Origin: Gammaproteobacteria bacterium RIFCSPHIGHO2_12_FULL_37_34 | GTDB taxonomy: Bacteria; Pseudomonadota; Gammaproteobacteria; DSM-16500 | Length of the DNA stretch: 20,259 nt | Direction of reading: 5' to 3' | Assembly: GCA_001801495.1 (NCBI GenBank) | Contig: MGXW01000074.1 | Coordinates: 1 to 20,259 of the forward strand | Shown: positions 6,497 through 14,468 of the stretch, piece after piece | Position numbering within the stretch: position 1 is the stretch's first letter | Layout of the letters: every line of letters starts with the position of its first letter | Notes under the pieces: model-generated | The model's input: only the letters and a program-made list of their open reading frames with translations | Databases searched by the model: none | What the model was told of the DNA's origin: nothing | Translations under genes and position numbers: made by a program

Positions 6497-7611
6497 TTTA
6501 TTTTCTCCAGTTGTTCTTCTACAATTAGCAAATGAGTCAGTCGTTGACGTGTGAGCGGTGTGATTTCTTCAAACGCTTGATTGCGCAAATGGATATAATC
6601 TCGTCGCATATTCATTTGATTATAATGTAGATGATCGTAAAATATAATTTGTGATCCACTCGATTCAAAATCAAAAGGAACCAGTAATAAATCTTGTAGC
6701 GCTTGGCATACCTGTGGCTTGTCTTCTGGTTTCACAAAGAATAACATGAAACCACCACCACCTGCGCCCAGTAATTTTCCGCCAATCGCACCCGCAAGAC
6801 GTGCTTTGGTGTAGATCTCATCAATAAAAGCGGATGATATTTTATTACTAATTTGACGTTTGAGCAGCCACGATTCATGTAATAGTTCACCAAACAATGT
6901 CATATCTTTGTTGCCACATAAAATACGTTCTGCTTCATCAACCATGGTTTGCATTTGAGAAAGTTCTTGAGTTTTTTTAGGGATTGATTTGATTTTATCG
7001 GCAGCAACATCTGATGCGGTACGTGAAATGCCCGTAAAAAAAAGTAAAAGATGATCTTGTAAAGTACGTATTCGGGTAATGGGTAATACAAGCGGTAAAA
7101 CTTCAAAATGACCATCAGCATGTATCATCACTTTATTTAATCCGCCATAGGCAGTTGCAATTTGATCTTGAACGCCGACATTTTCTTTTAAAATGTCGCG
7201 TTCAATATGGATGGCTTCACAAGCCAATTCACGTTTGCTTGAAATCATGCCACGCAATGCATACATAGAATGTAATAGTCCTACTGTGAAAGCAGAGCTG
7301 GATCCCAATCCAGAACGTGCTGGTAAGTCCCCTTGATGATGAATTTCAATACCTTGAGTGATTTGTAAATAGTTTAAAATAGCGCGAGCAGCAGGATGAT
7401 GAATGTCAGCATGATCACGGACTTCTTCCACTTTCGACCAGACAATACGCGATTTGTGTTCAAAAAAAGGTGGCAGGATACGGCACTGCAAGTAACAATA
7501 ATGATTAATGGTACTAGATAATACCGCAGCACCATATTTTTGATACCATGAATGGTAATCGGTTCCACCGCCGAAAAAAGATATTCGATAGGGTGTTCGG
7601 CTAATAATCAT
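6493..7611 (-). CDS. GHMP-family sugar kinase, HddA-like (heptose 7-phosphate kinase type)
   Basis: The opening RTPYRISFFGGGTDY (5-19), the phosphate-binding loop PARSGLGSSSA (97-107) and the C-terminal LGAGGGGFMLFF (281-292) are the three classic GHMP motifs. The N-terminal form is typical of D-glycero-D-manno-heptose 7-phosphate kinases that feed GDP-heptose synthesis, though L-fucokinase-like members look similar. The 372-residue product probably phosphorylates the anomeric carbon of a sugar so that it can be activated by a nucleotidyltransferase, which is not in the window. ATG 7611 is chosen because GGAG lies 8 nt upstream and the protein then begins MIISRTP as in the family. A GTG at 7635 overlapping the wzt stop is the alternative and adds eight residues. 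It overlaps the next gene by 4 nt. Confidence 0.87.
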   Translation of the reverse strand: MIISRTPYRISFFGGGTDYHSWYQKYGAAVLSSTINHYCYLQCRILPPFFEHKSRIVWSKVEEVRDHADIHHPAARAILNYLQITQGIEIHHQGDLPARSGLGSSSAFTVGLLHSMYALRGMISSKRELACEAIHIERDILKENVGVQDQIATAYGGLNKVMIHADGHFEVLPLVLPITRIRTLQDHLLLFFTGISRTASDVAADKIKSIPKKTQELSQMQTMVDEAERILCGNKDMTLFGELLHESWLLKRQISNKISSAFIDEIYTKARLAGAIGGKLLGAGGGGFMLFFVKPEDKPQVCQALQDLLLVPFDFESSGSQIIFYDHLHYNQMNMRRDYIHLRNQAFEEITPLTRQRLTHLLIVEEQLEKIK

Positions 7612-7631
7612 CCGTGAACTCCATTTATATG

Positions 7632-8381
7632 TCACTCACTTTTCTTGTGATAAATCTCCAATGCTGTATCGACTGGTCCAAAGTATTTTACTTCACCGCT
7701 TTCTAATAACAAGGCTTGATCACAAAACTCTTTAATGAGTTCATCAGAGTGAGTTGCCATAATGACAATATTAGATTGCTTGAGTAATGAAATCATTTTT
7801 TGTCTGGCTCGTTGCATAAATTCAGCATCACCAGCACCAAATACTTCGTCGATTAATAAGATATCAGGTTGGATACTAGTTGCAATGGCAAAAGCAAGAC
7901 GCACTTTCATTCCGGATGAATACGTGCGCACGGGCATGGCAAGATAATCTCCTAAACCGCTTAGTTCAGCGATAGTATGCAGTTGATTGTTGATTTGCTT
8001 TTTTGTTAAACCAAGCAAGGTACCATGGATATAAATATTTTCATATCCTGTGAATTCTAATTCTATGCCAAGTGCAATATCCAACATGGGTGAGATATGG
8101 CCACTAATATTAATTTGGCCTTGTGTCGGTTCATATATTTTAGCAAGTAAGCGTAATAAAGTGCTTTTACCTGATCCATTATGACCAATCAAACCAACGC
8201 GATTACCTTGTTTGAAAGATAAGTTGATGTTTTTGAGGGCGCTCACAATAACATGGCTATTTACATCTTGGGCAACATTGCCACCGGTTGCTATTCGCAA
8301 AAAATCTTTTTTAAGTGAGCGTTTACTCACATCATAAATGGGAAATTCAATATAAACTGAACGCAAATCAATTTGTGCCAT
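7632..8381 (-). CDS. wzt: Polysaccharide ABC exporter, ATP-binding subunit (Wzt/KpsT-like)
   Basis: The 249-residue protein has Walker A GHNGSGKST (66-74), ABC signature YSSGMKVRLAF (154-164), Walker B ILLIDEV (174-180) and switch His211. The roughly 50-residue lead-in before the ABC core is typical of Wzt-type ATPases (TagH/KpsT/Wzt group). It lacks the C-terminal carbohydrate-binding domain of Wzt proteins that recognise a capped O-antigen end, so export is probably not gated by a terminal methyl or phosphate cap. It pairs with the permease encoded 9 nt upstream to move a lipid-linked glycan across the inner membrane. The Shine-Dalgarno is weak, suggesting translational coupling to the permease gene. 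Confidence 0.93.
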   Translation of the reverse strand: MAQIDLRSVYIEFPIYDVSKRSLKKDFLRIATGGNVAQDVNSHVIVSALKNINLSFKQGNRVGLIGHNGSGKSTLLRLLAKIYEPTQGQINISGHISPMLDIALGIELEFTGYENIYIHGTLLGLTKKQINNQLHTIAELSGLGDYLAMPVRTYSSGMKVRLAFAIATSIQPDILLIDEVFGAGDAEFMQRARQKMISLLKQSNIVIMATHSDELIKEFCDQALLLESGEVKYFGPVDTALEIYHKKSE

Positions 8382-8390
8382 TTTACATGC

Positions 8391-9251
8391 CTACAACCAA
8401 TAAATAATTCTTGCTCGATGAGCAGAAAAGAGAACATAACATAAAACCATGCCAATACATGTTATTGCAGAGACTATAATAAAATTTAATACATGAGGCG
8501 TGTAACCTATTAAAGGACCACGAAGCAGTTCGATAAAAGAATAAAAAGGATTGAGAAGTACGATCAATTGTTTGTCAGGAGGAAGAATGTCCAATTTCCA
8601 CATAATAGGAGTAACAAAAAAAATAACGGTAATGAAGCTTTTAATGATTTGCGGGATATCACGATAACGTGCGCCAATCATTGCTAACACAATACCATAA
8701 CAGATTGCATTGACATAAATGAACAATAAACCAGGTAATAGTAATAACAGGTGCCAATCCATTTTGATATTCGTCTGAAAAAAAATGAGAGGAATCATGA
8801 CTAACAAATTGTGGAAGAAGATAATCATGTTTTTTGCAGTGATACGATGAACATAAAGGCTATAGGGTAATTTAATTTGTTTGAGCATCACTTGCGATAG
8901 CGAAAACGTATCGACAAGTTCCGTGACAGTCGTTGATAAAAGCGACCATCCCAGCATGCCCGCAATGAGATAAGGAAAATATTCTTGAATGGGGATATGA
9001 AATAAATGCCCATACAAGTAACCCATGGAATACACTGTAATTGCCATACTCATGGTAATCCAAAATGGGCCTAAAATCGAACGGCGATAACGCAATTTTA
9101 TATCTTGATAAGCTAATAATAACCAAATGCGCCATTTTTTTATCCCATCGGTAAAGTCTTCAAAAGCCAGTTGCTTTTGAGAGGCGACAGGAATCATGAT
9201 GTCCATTGTCGTTTCGGAAATAGAATGAATAACTTCTTGTTTTGTAGACAT
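8391..9251 (-). CDS. wzm: Polysaccharide ABC exporter, permease subunit (ABC-2 type, Wzm-like)
   Basis: The 286-residue protein has about six hydrophobic segments (roughly 62-82, 93-112, 141-159, 167-191, 203-219 and 256-275). It shows the ABC-2 polysaccharide-exporter signatures LRYRRSILGPFW (53-64), GARYRDIPQ (193-201) and NPFYSFIELLRGP (234-246). It should form the membrane channel with the Wzt-like ATPase and export an undecaprenyl-linked O-antigen or capsule chain. The N-terminal 40 residues are soluble and hydrophilic. The ATG at 9251 has no close Shine-Dalgarno; an AAGGA lies about 20 nt upstream. A 65-nt gap separates it from the glycosyltransferase gene upstream, with no convincing terminator. 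Confidence 0.93.
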   Translation of the reverse strand: MSTKQEVIHSISETTMDIMIPVASQKQLAFEDFTDGIKKWRIWLLLAYQDIKLRYRRSILGPFWITMSMAITVYSMGYLYGHLFHIPIQEYFPYLIAGMLGWSLLSTTVTELVDTFSLSQVMLKQIKLPYSLYVHRITAKNMIIFFHNLLVMIPLIFFQTNIKMDWHLLLLLPGLLFIYVNAICYGIVLAMIGARYRDIPQIIKSFITVIFFVTPIMWKLDILPPDKQLIVLLNPFYSFIELLRGPLIGYTPHVLNFIIVSAITCIGMVLCYVLFSAHRARIIYWL

Positions 9252-9316
9252 AGTAAATACTGTTTGTGATTTCCTTATTTGACGCTAAGAATAGCATGCT
9301 AGCTATCAGGCAACAA

Positions 9317-10459
9317 CTACACGGGATATTTTTTTTGATGGGTAGTAGCGTGGCAGTTCTTAACAAATGATTTTATTTTCTCTCTAAATATTGCTGCAGA
9401 AAATTGTTGCGCATTGTTTACGCAAGCATGTACCAAAAAGCGATGTTGATTCGCTTCAAATTGGCCAATAGCCTGACAGATTGCTGTTGTGGTTTGCTCA
9501 TAAAAAAATAGGCCAGTAGGCTGATGATGGTGTTTTAGATCATGCACTGTTTCAAGCGTTCCTCCTTTACCATAAGCAATGACTGGTGTACCGCATGCTT
9601 GGGCTTCCACGGGAAGAATGCCGAAATCTTCTTCTGCGGCAAAAATAAAAGCTTTTGCACGTTGTAAATAGGAAATTAAATTTTCATCGGATTGATACCC
9701 TAGCAATGTTACATTGGCGCCTGCTTTATTTTTAACTTTAGCCATATCAGGTCCTGCACCAATCACAATTAAATTTTTATCTGGTAGAAAACGAAAACTT
9801 TCGACAATTAAATCGATTTTTTTATAAGGGACCAATCGTGAAGCAGTAAGATAGAAATTTTCTTTTTGCTGAATGGGTAGGCATGTTAAAGTATCCACCG
9901 GCGGGTAAATGACCTCTGCAGTGCGACGATAGGTTTTTAAGATACGTTTGGCAATGAATTGCGAATTAGCAATGAAATGATCAACTCCGTTTGCATTGCA
10001 ATTATCCCACAATCGAAGTTTATGTAAAAAATATCTTGCCAATAATCCTATCCATTTTTTATCTAGGCCGCTTTCGTGTAAGTATTGATATTGTAAATCC
10101 CATGCATAGCGCATAGGAGAATGCACATAACTGATATGAATTTGATCGGGCCCAGTTAAGGCGCCCTTGGCCACCGCGTGCGAACAAGAAATAACCAAGT
10201 CATATGCTGTAAGATCCAATTGTTCAATCGCAAGCGGCATGAATGGCAAATAACTACGGTATTTTGTTTTAGCAAACGGAAGTTTTTGTATGAATGTTGT
10301 TTGAACCGATTTGTTTTGTAGAAATTTTCTTTCATGTGTATCGAGAAAGTCAATGATGGAAAAAAGATCCGCCTGCGGAAAACATTGAATCATTTCACCT
10401 AATACTTTTTCTGCGCCACCTAGCGTGACTAACCAATCACAAACAATTGCAATTTTCAT
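9317..10459 (-). CDS. Glycosyltransferase family 4 (GT-B), WbaZ/MtfB-like
   Basis: The 380-residue protein is a retaining GT-B glycosyltransferase. The N-terminal acceptor domain has the GGAEKV loop (14-19). The C-terminal donor domain has RLVPYKKIDLIVE (208-220), a frequent GT4 donor-site motif, and the E-x7-E motif EDFGILPVE (277-285) followed by AQACGTPVIAYGKGG (286-300). The overall look is that of mannosyltransferases of the WbaZ/MtfB group in O-antigen loci, but the donor sugar is inferred only. It lacks a membrane segment and should act at the cytoplasmic face. It is the first gene of the minus-strand export operon, and a TATAAT lies 17 nt upstream of its ATG. No good Shine-Dalgarno is seen. 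Confidence 0.92.
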   Translation of the reverse strand: MKIAIVCDWLVTLGGAEKVLGEMIQCFPQADLFSIIDFLDTHERKFLQNKSVQTTFIQKLPFAKTKYRSYLPFMPLAIEQLDLTAYDLVISCSHAVAKGALTGPDQIHISYVHSPMRYAWDLQYQYLHESGLDKKWIGLLARYFLHKLRLWDNCNANGVDHFIANSQFIAKRILKTYRRTAEVIYPPVDTLTCLPIQQKENFYLTASRLVPYKKIDLIVESFRFLPDKNLIVIGAGPDMAKVKNKAGANVTLLGYQSDENLISYLQRAKAFIFAAEEDFGILPVEAQACGTPVIAYGKGGTLETVHDLKHHHQPTGLFFYEQTTTAICQAIGQFEANQHRFLVHACVNNAQQFSAAIFREKIKSFVKNCHATTHQKKYPV

Positions 10460-10475
10460 GGATATGTCGTCTTAT

Positions 10476-10481
10476 ATTATA
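10476..10481 (-). promoter_or_regulatory. Candidate -10 box for the export operon
   Basis: The minus strand has a perfect TATAAT here, 17 nt before the start codon of the first glycosyltransferase gene. No recognisable -35 hexamer sits at 16-18 bp (the sequence there is near GGAATC), so the promoter may need an activator or may lie elsewhere. If used, the leader would be only about 10 nt, which fits the poor Shine-Dalgarno. Confidence 0.3.
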
Positions 10482-10499
10482 TTGTTTTAAAGGATAGTG

Positions 10500-10633
10500 A
10501 TTCCCGCTAACCTTACGCGATGGGGTGTTCTTAGAGGGGAGAATCGCGATTCTCCCCTCTAAGTGCAAGCACAAGCTTGGCTTGTGCGCAGCATATAAAC
10601 AATCGAAGGAATTACCGCGTTCTTAGCGGGAAT
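10500..10633. repeat. Multi-hairpin intergenic element with terminal inverted repeats
   Basis: ATTCCCGCTAA (10500-10510) and TTAGCGGGAAT (10623-10633) are perfect 11-bp inverted repeats. The stem continues inward with ACGCG (10515-10519) and CGCGT (10616-10620) after a small internal loop. Enclosed are the 34-bp perfect palindrome at 10530-10563 and a hairpin GCACAAGC/GCTTGTGC (10569-10576 and 10580-10587, loop TTG). This outer-stem plus two-hairpin plan resembles the element at 1296-1422 in shape but not in sequence. It fills the divergent region between the export operon and the WcaJ-like gene, and may be a MITE/REP-type insertion. Confidence 0.65.
10530..10563. repeat. 34-bp perfect palindrome
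   Basis: The half-site CTTAGAGGGGAGAATCG is followed directly by its exact reverse complement, so the whole 34 bp is self-complementary without a spacer. No T-run follows on either strand, so it is not an obvious terminator. It could bind a dimeric regulator between the two divergent genes or be the core of a mobile repeat. Confidence 0.85.
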
Positions 10634-10637
10634 TCCT
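10607..10637 (+). promoter_or_regulatory. Hairpin upstream of the WcaJ-like gene, alternative to the outer stem
   Basis: AGGAATTACCGC (10607-10618) pairs with GCGGGAATTCCT (10626-10637) at 11 of 12 positions around a 7-nt loop. Its right arm shares 10626-10633 with the right arm of the larger 10500-10633 element, so the two structures exclude each other. It ends 24 nt before the ATG at 10662, just ahead of an AAGGA at 10643-10647. A weak -10-like TATAAA lies at 10594-10599 without a good -35. Confidence 0.4.
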
Positions 10638-10661
10638 ATTTTAAGGATATCATTTTTCACC

Positions 10662-12071
10662 ATGTTACCTAAAGGACTCTTAAAAGAATATTCACGGACG
10701 CTTTCTGTGATGATGCGTAGCATGGATATGCTGATCATGTTCATAACAGGGATACTCGCCTATGTTATTCGCTTTCATTATGCCATGCCATCTTCGCTTT
10801 ATTTCCTAGCAATTTTTACCCTCACTTTAGCAGCGCCGGTGGTATTTTCTTTTTTTAATATTTATATCTCTGTTAGAGGTAAAGGATTAATCAGTCATTT
10901 TATTACCTTATTTCAAGCTGTGTGTGTTTTAATTTTATTAGCGGCAGGATTTGCTTTTTTTACGAAAACCGGTATGCTTTTTTCACGTTTGTGGTTTACC
11001 ATTTGGATGATTATTGCTTGCTTATCATTAATCTTTTTTCGCTGCTTTATCTTGCTGTCTTTGCGTTTCATGCGCTCTCGTGGCTTAAATGAACGCCGTG
11101 TGGTCATTTTAGGTGCGGGCGCATTAGGCAGCAAGCTTGCTGAGACGGTACAGCAAGCTTTATGGACAGGGTTTCGCCTGGTCCAATTTCTTGATGATCA
11201 TGCCAACTTGAAACCAGGGTTCATTCAGAATATTTCTGTTGCTCAAACGCCAAATGATCTGGGGCATTATTTGATGACAGAAGGTATTGATGAGATTTGG
11301 TTAGCTTTGCCATTGCGTGCTGAGGCTAGAGTAAAAGCTATTTTATACGAATTACGCCATCATACTATTAATACGCGTTTTGTTTTAGATATTTTTGGTA
11401 TGGATTTACTTCACCATTCAATTGCAGATATTGCTGGGTTTCCGGTTTTAAATATTCGCTCCACACCGATGATGGGCTTTAATCGTGTGATCAAAGCGGT
11501 CGAAGATAGAATGCTTGCGATATTATTTTTAATGTTGGCAAGCCCCATTTTTTTATTGGTTGCGCTAGGAGTGAAATGTAGTTCTAACGGTTCCATATTG
11601 TTTAAACAATATCGTCACGGATGGGATGGGCGTATTATTAAAGTCTATAAGTTTCGCACAATGAAAGCGCATCAAGAAGCGGATGAGTGGATTACTCAAG
11701 CGACAATAGATGATGCACGTATTACTGCATTTGGAAAATTTTTACGTCGAACGAGTCTAGATGAATTACCGCAATTGATTAATGTATTACAAGGCCGTAT
11801 GTCCATTGTTGGCCCAAGGCCTCATGCACTTGCTCATAATGAATTTTATAAAGATGCTATACATATTTATATGCAACGGCATCGTGTGAAGCCTGGTATC
11901 ACTGGCTGGGCGCAAATTAATGGTTGGCGCGGTGAAACAGATACGCTTGATAAAATGCAAAAACGTGTAGAGTATGATTTATTTTATATTAATAATTGGT
12001 CACTTGGGTTTGATTTAAAAATTATTTTTTTGACTTTATTTCGTGGGTTCTTAGATAGGAATGCTTATTGA
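10662..12071 (+). CDS. Polyprenyl-phosphate hexose-1-phosphate transferase (WcaJ/WbaP-like, UDP-glucose type)
   Basis: The 469-residue membrane enzyme should start glycan assembly by moving glucose-1-phosphate (or another hexose-1-phosphate) from UDP-sugar to undecaprenyl phosphate. It has four N-terminal membrane segments (about 20-37, 46-68, 80-100 and 112-132), a Rossmann-like CoA-binding domain with VVILGAGALGSKLAE (147-161), a re-entrant hydrophobic helix (about 283-302) and the catalytic bacterial-sugar-transferase domain. In that domain KFRTMKA (330-336), the Asp-Glu pair D367-E368 in TSLDELPQ, VGPRPHA (383-389) and GWRGETDTLDKM (421-432) are present. The last motif and the length match WcaJ. 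It is transcribed alone, divergent from the export operon, and its last 7 nt overlap the convergent glycosyltransferase gene. The nearest Shine-Dalgarno, AAGGA, is 14 nt from the ATG, longer than usual. Confidence 0.92.
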   Translation: MLPKGLLKEYSRTLSVMMRSMDMLIMFITGILAYVIRFHYAMPSSLYFLAIFTLTLAAPVVFSFFNIYISVRGKGLISHFITLFQAVCVLILLAAGFAFFTKTGMLFSRLWFTIWMIIACLSLIFFRCFILLSLRFMRSRGLNERRVVILGAGALGSKLAETVQQALWTGFRLVQFLDDHANLKPGFIQNISVAQTPNDLGHYLMTEGIDEIWLALPLRAEARVKAILYELRHHTINTRFVLDIFGMDLLHHSIADIAGFPVLNIRSTPMMGFNRVIKAVEDRMLAILFLMLASPIFLLVALGVKCSSNGSILFKQYRHGWDGRIIKVYKFRTMKAHQEADEWITQATIDDARITAFGKFLRRTSLDELPQLINVLQGRMSIVGPRPHALAHNEFYKDAIHIYMQRHRVKPGITGWAQINGWRGETDTLDKMQKRVEYDLFYINNWSLGFDLKIIFLTLFRGFLDRNAY

Positions 12072-13207
12072 TAGATTGCTTCAATCATTGTCTTGACTTG
12101 TCGTGTTGCTGTTTTCCAATTGAGGCGCGTGTTGTATTCATGATATGCAGATAACGCAAGCGCTTCATATTGGGATCGATTTTGCATCAAATTGACAATG
12201 TAATCACAGTAAGCAGAAACGGGGGCATGTAAAGCAAATGTCATACCATTCATATTATCTTTCACAATAGTACTAATTCCTCCTGTATAAGAAGTAAGAC
12301 AAGGCAACCCATAGGCGTTAGCTTCGCAAAATGCAATACCATATGCCTCCGCGCGGGAAGGTAAAATCAGAAAATGGGATTGAGATAATAATTCTGCGAT
12401 TTTTGCCCTACCTTCCGGTGTTTGTTTTGATTGGAATCCTAAGCAGTTCACAAAGGGTAGTATCGTGTCCATTTTAGGGGTATGACCAATGATATTGAGT
12501 TCTACAGGATGTCCAGCATCATGTAATTCTTTTGCAACAGCAAACACCATATCACCGCCTTTCCGTTCCCAACTTTTTGCTAAAAATAATAATTTGATTT
12601 TATCTTTAGCGCGTTGTTTGATAAGGTAACGCACTTGTTCAAATGTAGGAGATGATTCAATGTTGGCACCAAATGGCACTACTTTTACTTTTTTTCTATC
12701 TGCGCCATATAATTCGATGGCACTATTTGCTGCCCATTCAGAAGAAAAAATAGCAAGTGTACAGCGCTCTAAACATGCCTCAGTAATCTTGTTGCCTTGT
12801 TTGATGGAATTTGCCGAGTGATAAGCAAAATCAGGATAAAAGCCTACCAAAGCTGCGTAAACAGAATCAGTCCATAAAATAATTGGTTTGTCACAATCTA
12901 AATAAGCAATGGGATTAACAAGAGGAGATATAATGGCATCAATTGTCATCGTTTGTAAATGATCATTCACTTGTTTTGAATAATACTTTGCGGCAATGGT
13001 ATTAAAGCGCGGGCTTTCACGCTGATTGCTAACATATTTATTCCAAATTTGTTTAGCTTTAAAAAAGGGAGGTAGTTTACGCGCTAATGGGCCGATATAA
13101 TTGATGTCTACGCCTTCAAGCATGAAGGCGCGCGACATGTAATAAGGCGTGCCTGACCAATTATGAATATCTTGAGCATCAAATGTTGTTGTGAAAGCAA
13201 CGCGCAT
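12065..13207 (-). CDS. Glycosyltransferase family 4 (GT-B)
   Basis: The 380-residue product has the C-terminal GT4 donor domain: VVPFGAN (176-182), LAKSWERKGGD (209-219), the E-x7-E motif EAYGIAFCE (287-295) and the downstream TSYTGG (305-310). The N-terminal half is less conserved and has WTDSVYAALVGFYPDF (112-127). No membrane segments are seen. The ATG at 13207 is preferred: the family-like MRVAFTTTFDA begins here, and the upstream gene ends in TAATG, so translation is coupled. A TTG 15 codons earlier lies inside the upstream gene. It acts in the same glycan pathway, with donor and acceptor unknown. The stop codon lies within the end of the convergent WcaJ-like gene. Confidence 0.9.
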   Translation of the reverse strand: MRVAFTTTFDAQDIHNWSGTPYYMSRAFMLEGVDINYIGPLARKLPPFFKAKQIWNKYVSNQRESPRFNTIAAKYYSKQVNDHLQTMTIDAIISPLVNPIAYLDCDKPIILWTDSVYAALVGFYPDFAYHSANSIKQGNKITEACLERCTLAIFSSEWAANSAIELYGADRKKVKVVPFGANIESSPTFEQVRYLIKQRAKDKIKLLFLAKSWERKGGDMVFAVAKELHDAGHPVELNIIGHTPKMDTILPFVNCLGFQSKQTPEGRAKIAELLSQSHFLILPSRAEAYGIAFCEANAYGLPCLTSYTGGISTIVKDNMNGMTFALHAPVSAYCDYIVNLMQNRSQYEALALSAYHEYNTRLNWKTATRQVKTMIEAIYQ

Positions 13208-14340
13208 TAGTATTTGTTTTCCTGTAGTGATTGAAGAAGAGGCAGTTGCCAAAAATCTTTTTGAAAAATGGGGATAGAATAATGATGAAGCGCTCGTTGA
13301 TAGGCTTGTTCGCCGTGATGAATGTGCTCTTCTCTGGATGCTTGATAAACTTGACTCATTGCTTTGGCAAAAGCGGCAATATCTTTGGGTTGAATCAAAT
13401 ATCCGATAGGACCAATTACTTCTGGTATACCGTTTACTTGTGTAGCAATAATAGGAAGTTTAGCAATCATGGCTTCTAATAATACTCGACCGAATGCTTC
13501 TTGAATAGAGGATAAGATAAAGCAATCAAATGCTTTCATATAACGTACAGCGTTTGTAAGAAACCCTGTTAATATCACGCTATCTGCTATATTTTGTTGC
13601 CAAATAAGCTTTTCGAGAGAATGTTGCAATTGACCGTCTCCGATAATAATCAATTTCGCGTTGGGACAAGAATGTTTTGTTAAGGCGAAAGCATGGATTA
13701 AACTAGTTTGATCTTTATTGGGGGCTAATCTCGCAATATTACCAAATACAAATGTATCTATAGGTAAATGCAATGCTAAACGCGCTTCTTCGCGAGTGAG
13801 CAACTGAGGTTCTGTTAATTCAATATCAATCACATTGTATAAAGTAATAATATATTGTTGTGGTACAAACCATAAACTTTTTCTAAGATCATCGCGTACT
13901 GCATTCGATACGCCAGCAAACAGCATGTTTTTGCGACGCAAACTAGCAATTAATAATCGTCTACCAAGAGAGGACATCGTATTTAATTCATGCATCACGC
14001 CGATTAATGCGAAAATGTGGCAAAATTTTGCCACCCACAGCATGATATAAAGAGGTTTATAACGATGGCAAATAACGATTTTAAATTTTTTTTCTCGACA
14101 CAAAGTAAATAATTTGCAAATAGCTAATATTTTTAGCGCGCGAATACTTTTCTTAGATTGATTTAAAAACAAAACATGTTCGGCAAAGGTTCGTTGTTTA
14201 ACAGTGTGATCAGGTTCTCCAGTCAAATAAGCTATGGTCACTTCATATTTGTTTTGATCAAATAACCGGGAATATTGATTGAATACATCAATAAATTGTG
14301 TGGCATAACTGTGTCCCAAAATGAGGACTGTTTGACGCAT
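13207..14340 (-). CDS. Glycosyltransferase family 4 (GT-B)
   Basis: The 377-residue product is a retaining GT-B glycosyltransferase. The donor domain has NIARLAPNKDQTSLIHAF (201-218), IIIGDGQL (231-238), LTGF (257-260) and the E-x7-E motif EAFGRVLLE (281-289), followed by KLPIIATQVNGIPEV (294-308). The acceptor domain begins LILGHSYATQF. The ATG at 14340 has AGGA 9 nt upstream and a TTGAAT-18-TATAAT promoter 30-60 nt upstream. Its stop codon TAA shares its last A with the start of the next glycosyltransferase gene. The two form a short operon divergent from galU, and presumably add consecutive sugars to the same glycan; the linkage is not predictable. Confidence 0.92.
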   Translation of the reverse strand: MRQTVLILGHSYATQFIDVFNQYSRLFDQNKYEVTIAYLTGEPDHTVKQRTFAEHVLFLNQSKKSIRALKILAICKLFTLCREKKFKIVICHRYKPLYIMLWVAKFCHIFALIGVMHELNTMSSLGRRLLIASLRRKNMLFAGVSNAVRDDLRKSLWFVPQQYIITLYNVIDIELTEPQLLTREEARLALHLPIDTFVFGNIARLAPNKDQTSLIHAFALTKHSCPNAKLIIIGDGQLQHSLEKLIWQQNIADSVILTGFLTNAVRYMKAFDCFILSSIQEAFGRVLLEAMIAKLPIIATQVNGIPEVIGPIGYLIQPKDIAAFAKAMSQVYQASREEHIHHGEQAYQRALHHYSIPIFQKDFWQLPLLQSLQENKY

Positions 14341-14369
14341 AGAGGTGATTCCTGAATCAAGACCATTTT

Positions 14370-14399
14370 ATTATATATAAGACAATTTTTGCAATTCAA
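14370..14399 (-). promoter_or_regulatory. Promoter of the two-glycosyltransferase operon
   Basis: Read on the minus strand, TTGAAT (14394-14399) and TATAAT (14370-14375) are 18 bp apart. The -10 is a perfect consensus and the -35 matches at 4 of 6. It sits 30 nt before the ATG at 14340, leaving a short leader with an AGGA ribosome-binding site. Confidence 0.55.
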
Positions 14400-14428
14400 T
14401 TGCCTCTTATTCAGCTTTAAAGTATATT
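14400..14428 (+). promoter_or_regulatory. Promoter of the galU operon
   Basis: TTGCCT (14400-14405) and TATATT (14423-14428) are 17 bp apart, each close to consensus. Its -35 box directly abuts the -35 box of the divergent glycosyltransferase promoter (14394-14399), so the two promoters sit back to back. The leader to the ATG at 14469 is about 34 nt. Confidence 0.5.
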
Positions 14429-14468
14429 CATGCTCAGATTATAGAAAGGGATAATTCAACACTTTTTT

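Noticed and set aside
7612..7635. GTG start for the GHMP kinase overlapping the wzt stop
   Set aside because: A GTGA overlap is plausible, but ATG 7611 has a better Shine-Dalgarno and gives the family-like N-terminus.
13208..13252. TTG start that would add 15 residues to the second GT4 protein
   Set aside because: The extension is read from inside the upstream glycosyltransferase gene; the TAATG junction and the conserved N-terminus point to ATG 13207.
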